Shown here: piece after piece, positions 19,844 to 21,347 of the stretch | How the letters are laid out: every line of letters begins with the position of its first letter | Numbering within the stretch: position 1 is the first letter of the stretch | Source: an uncultured Clostridia bacterium | GTDB lineage: Bacteria > Bacillota > Clostridia > TANB77 > CAG-508 | Direction of reading: 5' to 3' | NCBI GenBank assembly: GCA_947624405.1 | Contig: CANQKB010000012.1 | Coordinates: forward strand, 1 to 21,347 | Length of the DNA: 21,347 nucleotides | The notes under the pieces: model-generated | Told to the model about the DNA's origin: nothing | The model's database searches: none | Seen by the model: only the letters and a program-made list of their open reading frames with translations | Translations under genes and position numbers: made by a program

Positions 19844-20021
19844 AACAAAGGTGTTCAAAGAAGGAACGCCTTTGTTCGAACCGAAAGAGCTTAAAAATAC
19901 AAAAATTGAGATACAAAAATTCTTATACAGAACATATTTATGTATAGAGGCAGTAGAAGAAATAAAAACTCTTTTTAAACATATAGAAGAAAGTTATGCA
20001 AACCATTTGCAATTATTATAA
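19830..20021 (+). CDS. Small hypothetical ORF, doubtful
   Basis: This is an open frame of 63 codons starting inside the last codons of permease 2 and crossing both arms of the hairpin. The part after the hairpin (KELKNTKIEIQKFLYRTYLCIEAVEEIK) looks like a charged helical protein and has acceptable codon use, but no ribosome binding site precedes a start there. It resembles nothing I recognise. It could be a remnant or a chance frame. Confidence 0.25.
   Translation: MKIYRTKVFKEGTPLFEPKELKNTKIEIQKFLYRTYLCIEAVEEIKTLFKHIEESYANHLQLL
19843..19877. terminator. Strong 14-bp hairpin at the end of the permease operon
   Basis: GAACAAAGGTGTTC and GAACGCCTTTGTTC pair over 14 base pairs with one G-T pair and a seven-base loop. 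The hairpin begins at the last base of the permease 2 stop codon. No T run follows, so it may act as an mRNA 3'-end protector or a weak terminator rather than a classical intrinsic terminator. Confidence 0.6.
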
Positions 20022-20034
20022 ATTATGGTATAAT
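20007..20034 (+). promoter_or_regulatory. Promoter of the riboflavin kinase gene
   Basis: TTGCAA (20007-20012) and TATAAT (20029-20034) are 16 bases apart, with TGG just before the -10 hexamer. A start near 20041 leaves a 70-base leader, too short for a full FMN riboswitch. Confidence 0.6.
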
Positions 20035-20111
20035 AATTTAATATAAAATAAGGTAGAAACGGCAATCTTTTTCAAGCTTGATTTGAGTATTGGAAGGGAA
20101 AGGGAGTAAAA

Positions 20112-20480
20112 ATGAATTTAATTGGAAAAGTAAAATCAGGACATGGTAATGCTTCTATTTGGGTAGAAAAAGCTAGTAAAATATTTAAAGAAAAGTATGG
20201 AAAAGATTTGTATTTTGGAACTTTAAATATAGAGCTTGATGAAAAATACATATTAAATAGTGAAGATAAAATATTGCCAGAGCAATACGGTGGAGAATAT
20301 GATGTGTTTGTAAAGAAAGCTAAAATTATGGAAGATGAAGTATACATATTAAGACCACAAATAAATAATGTAGAGGGAGGACATCATTCGTTAAAAATAA
20401 TAGAAATTGTATCAGATGTCAATTTGCGAAAAAAGTATGGATTACAAGATGGAGACAAAGTAATGGTATATTTAAAGTAG
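20112..20480 (+). CDS. CTP-dependent riboflavin kinase-like protein (archaeal RibK/DUF120 type)
   Basis: The 122-residue protein matches the small RibK family, which in archaea makes FMN from riboflavin with CTP as the phosphate donor. Family-like features are GKVKSGHGNASIWVEKA at the start, FGTLNIELDE near residues 37-46, GGHHSLKIIEIVSDVNLRKKYGLQDGDKVMVYL at the end. It stands alone, without the HTH domain found in many archaeal forms. Most Clostridia instead use the bifunctional RibCF, so this gene may be an additional or acquired enzyme. ATG 20112 follows AAAGGGAG. The catalytic activity is inferred from the family only. Confidence 0.7.
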   Translation: MNLIGKVKSGHGNASIWVEKASKIFKEKYGKDLYFGTLNIELDEKYILNSEDKILPEQYGGEYDVFVKKAKIMEDEVYILRPQINNVEGGHHSLKIIEIVSDVNLRKKYGLQDGDKVMVYLK

Positions 20481-20607
20481 TTTTGGTAAAAAGATATTTG
20501 ATAAAATTATTTTCAATAACAATTGGTTATACAAATAAAGGAGAAAAAATAGGAGAGATATATGTCAAATAATTATATTATATAAAATAATGCACAAAAA
20601 CAAATTG

Positions 20608-20638
20608 CCTTTCATATAATAGTAACAAGAATGAAAGG
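20608..20638 (+). promoter_or_regulatory. Inverted repeat that covers the ribosome binding site of the peroxiredoxin remnant
   Basis: CCTTTCAT (20608-20615) and ATGAAAGG (20631-20638) pair perfectly over eight bases with a 15-base loop. The right arm contains most of the AAGGAG site of the ORF at 20648, so the hairpin could hide it. A TATAAT at 20615-20620 lies between the arms, so the repeat may instead be a DNA operator around a -10 element. Confidence 0.4.
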
Positions 20639-20686
20639 AGTTTATATATGAATTATGAAATAATGATGAATGGTATTGTAAAAATA

Positions 20687-20690
20687 CGGA
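20687..20690 (+). other. CGG +1 site 10 (peroxiredoxin remnant, Gly14)
   Basis: This in-frame CGG follows ATA. Skipping C20687 and reading GGA gives KIGEMAPEI, the conserved start of peroxiredoxins (IGExAP). Confidence 0.9.
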
Positions 20691-20783
20691 GAAATGGCAC
20701 CAGAGATAGATGCAATTTCAACAATGGGAAATATCAAATTAAACAATTACAAAGGAAAATGGATTGTACTATTTTCGCATCCA

Positions 20784-20787
20784 CGGT
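20784..20787 (+). other. CGG +1 site 11 (peroxiredoxin remnant, Gly46)
   Basis: This in-frame CGG follows CCA and is directly followed by TGA in the unshifted frame. Skipping C20784 and reading GGT gives SHPGDFTPV, the conserved strand before the active-site cysteine. Confidence 0.88.
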
Positions 20788-20817
20788 GATTTTACCCCCG
20801 TGTAATCCTAATGTTAG

Positions 20818-20854
20818 AAAAATAGCTATGTGTAAAAGCATAAGCTATTTTTTT
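20818..20854 (+). terminator. Intrinsic terminator after the peroxiredoxin remnant
   Basis: AAAAATAGCT (20818-20827) pairs with AGCTATTTTT (20843-20852). ATG and CAT extend the stem inside with one bulged A. A run of seven T residues (20848-20854) follows. Confidence 0.75.
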
Positions 20855-20884
20855 AAAAAAGTTATAAAAATTTATGAAAAAATA

Positions 20885-20913
20885 TTGACATTGTGTCAGA
20901 ATTAGTATATTAT
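20885..20913 (+). promoter_or_regulatory. Promoter of the carboxymuconolactone decarboxylase family gene
   Basis: A perfect TTGACA (20885-20890) lies 17 bases from TATTAT (20908-20913). An overlapping TATAAT (20911-20916) would give a 20-base spacer. Transcription would start near 20920. Confidence 0.65.
20886..20898. promoter_or_regulatory. Operator half 1: TGACA-N3-TGTCA
   Basis: TGACATTGTGTCA is a perfect 5+5 inverted repeat overlapping the -35 hexamer. The same repeat recurs 33 bases downstream, which is about three helix turns. A dimeric repressor is the likely binder; its family cannot be read from the site. Confidence 0.65.
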
Positions 20914-20918
20914 AATAC

Positions 20919-20931
20919 TGACAATATGTCA
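20919..20931. promoter_or_regulatory. Operator half 2: TGACA-N3-TGTCA
   Basis: TGACAATATGTCA repeats the first operator with a different centre, and outer C and G extend it to a 15-base palindrome. It covers the expected transcription start and ends four bases before the AAAGGAG ribosome binding site. Confidence 0.65.
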
Positions 20932-20949
20932 GTGAAAGGAGAAATAAAA

Positions 20950-21347
20950 ATGAATCGTTTTGAACAAAGTAAAGAAGTTTTTAACAAATTATTTGGTGAA
21001 TTGCCAGATGCAAATACAGAAATAGATCATGAACTTATGGAAATTTTAAGAAGGTTTATATTTGGAGATGTATTTCATAGTAGTGATGAAATAGATATGA
21101 AGGAAAGAGAGTTAATTACAGTAACAATTTTAGCAGTATTACAAACCTTACCACAATTATCAGCACATATAAATGCAGCATTAAATGTAGGAGCTACACC
21201 TATAGAAGTAAGAGAAACTATTTATCAGTTAGCACCTTTTATAGGTTTTCCAAGAACATTAAATGCAGTAAGTACAATGAATGAAGTTTTTAAATCAAGA
21301 GAAATTAAATTACCATTAGAAAATATGGGAACAGTAACAGATGAAAC
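20950..21347 (+). CDS. Carboxymuconolactone decarboxylase family protein (partial, runs off the window)
   Basis: The 132 codons present match the CMD family: LRRFIFGDVFHSSDEIDMKE near residues 33-52, RELITVTILAVLQTLPQL, SAHINAALNVGATPIEVRET and YQLAPFIGFPRTLNAV. There is no CxxC pair, so it resembles gamma-carboxymuconolactone decarboxylase-like proteins more than the AhpD peroxidase partner. In Clostridia such proteins often accompany oxidoreductases, and some carry a C-terminal cupin, which would lie beyond the window edge. ATG 20950 follows AAAGGAG. The double operator and strong promoter indicate specific repression, possibly relieved by a toxic or redox-active compound. No in-frame CGG is seen so far. 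Confidence 0.82.
   Translation, partial: MNRFEQSKEVFNKLFGELPDANTEIDHELMEILRRFIFGDVFHSSDEIDMKERELITVTILAVLQTLPQLSAHINAALNVGATPIEVRETIYQLAPFIGFPRTLNAVSTMNEVFKSREIKLPLENMGTVTDE

Larger units (their letters stand above)
20648..20805 (+). pseudogene. Truncated peroxiredoxin (5' remnant) with two CGG sites
   Basis: With +1 changes at CGG 20687 and CGG 20784 the frame reads KIGEMAPEIDAISTMGNIKL, then NYKGKWIVLFSHPGDFTPV, and stops at TAA 20803-20805. This is the N-terminus of a Prx6/AhpC-type peroxiredoxin (usual form FSHPxDFTPVCTTE), cut off exactly before the peroxidatic cysteine. Only 51 residues remain of the usual 160-220, and the rest of the gene is not downstream. ATG 20648 follows AAAGGAG. 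It cannot be an active peroxidase. A deletion remnant is most likely; a short leader peptide ahead of the terminator at 20818 is possible. Confidence 0.65.

Noticed and set aside
20041..20111. FMN riboswitch before the riboflavin kinase gene
   Set aside because: The leader is only about 70 bases and lacks the conserved FMN aptamer segments.
20562..20585. Seven-codon ORF (MSNNYII) behind AGGAGA at 20551-20556
   Set aside because: The binding site is good but the frame is too short to support as a gene. It may be a leader or a remnant, so it is left unannotated.
464..20787. CGG reassigned to another amino acid by a simple codon change (such as Trp or Gln)
   Set aside because: A simple reassignment would keep the frame. 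Here the frame after CGG is always wrong unless one base is skipped.
464..20787. Tiny introns or bypassing elements at the break sites
   Set aside because: Only one base needs to be removed and no longer common sequence flanks the sites. Removal of one C from the RNA by editing cannot be excluded from DNA alone, but is less simple.
20784..20789. TGA after CGG at 20787 as a selenocysteine codon of a peroxiredoxin
   Set aside because: The TGA is in the unshifted frame. After the +1 change the frame reads GGT GAT, giving the expected PGDFTPV. The cysteine position is followed by TAA, not TGA.
65..20805. Interpretation of the seven split genes as pseudogenes in a decaying region
   Set aside because: Each break is the same event (one C before GGN, in phase), there are no internal stops or other lesions between breaks, and rbgA and lepA are well-conserved housekeeping genes. 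Only the peroxiredoxin is truly truncated.
1..21347. CRISPR array, tRNA, rRNA or insertion sequence
   Set aside because: No regularly spaced direct repeats, cloverleaf-like sequence, rRNA segments or transposase motifs were seen on either strand.

Overview
The window looks like a piece of chromosome from a low-GC, spore-forming, Gram-positive bacterium of the class Clostridia. The signs are strongly A+T-rich sequence, good AGGAG-type ribosome binding sites, a sporulation YtfJ gene, ScpA, Mini-III ribonuclease, and the local order recA-recX-scpA-DUF2953-ytfJ. All recognisable genes lie on the + strand. The species cannot be named from the sequence.

Layout: (1) 65-4708, translation and nucleic-acid housekeeping: rbgA (50S assembly GTPase), mrnC (23S rRNA maturation), an HD-domain dNTPase-like gene and lepA (EF-4). 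(2) 4728-8380: a TGS/uridine-kinase-like nucleoside kinase, an RNHCP zinc-ribbon protein and a family-5 peptide-type solute-binding protein. (3) 8399-10852: recA with its own promoter and a possible LexA box, then recX and scpA. (4) 10925-13333: a YtfI-like DUF2953 protein overlapping ytfJ, then an AI-2E family permease. (5) 13379-19843: an ABC exporter locus with one ATPase and two tandem paralogous FtsX/MacB-type permeases. (6) 20007-21347: a CTP-dependent (archaeal-type) riboflavin kinase, a truncated peroxiredoxin remnant, and the start of a carboxymuconolactone decarboxylase family gene behind a double inverted-repeat operator.

The main result concerns decoding. Seven genes appear broken: rbgA, lepA, the DUF2953 gene, the AI-2E permease, both ABC permeases and the peroxiredoxin remnant. 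Every break behaves the same way. The reading frame meets an in-frame CGG codon; dropping its first C and reading the next three bases (GGN, Gly) restores the conserved protein exactly. I found 11 such sites (464, 876, 3676, 11330, 12303, 12670, 16213, 18114, 19468, 20687, 20784). I found no in-frame CGG that reads as ordinary arginine, while about 35 CGG trinucleotides lying out of frame inside genes disturb nothing. Other arginine codons (AGA, AGG, CGT, CGC, CGA) are used normally.

The simplest reading is that CGG has no arginine tRNA in this organism and is always passed by a +1 frame change, so that CGGN acts as a four-base glycine codon. The housekeeping genes rbgA (two shifts) and lepA (one shift) depend on it, so the shift would have to be efficient. 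The sites are not shared between the two paralogous permeases, which points to a genome-wide decoding property rather than gene-by-gene regulation. One further break, a -1 shift at an A7 run near the end of the HD-domain gene, does not follow this rule.
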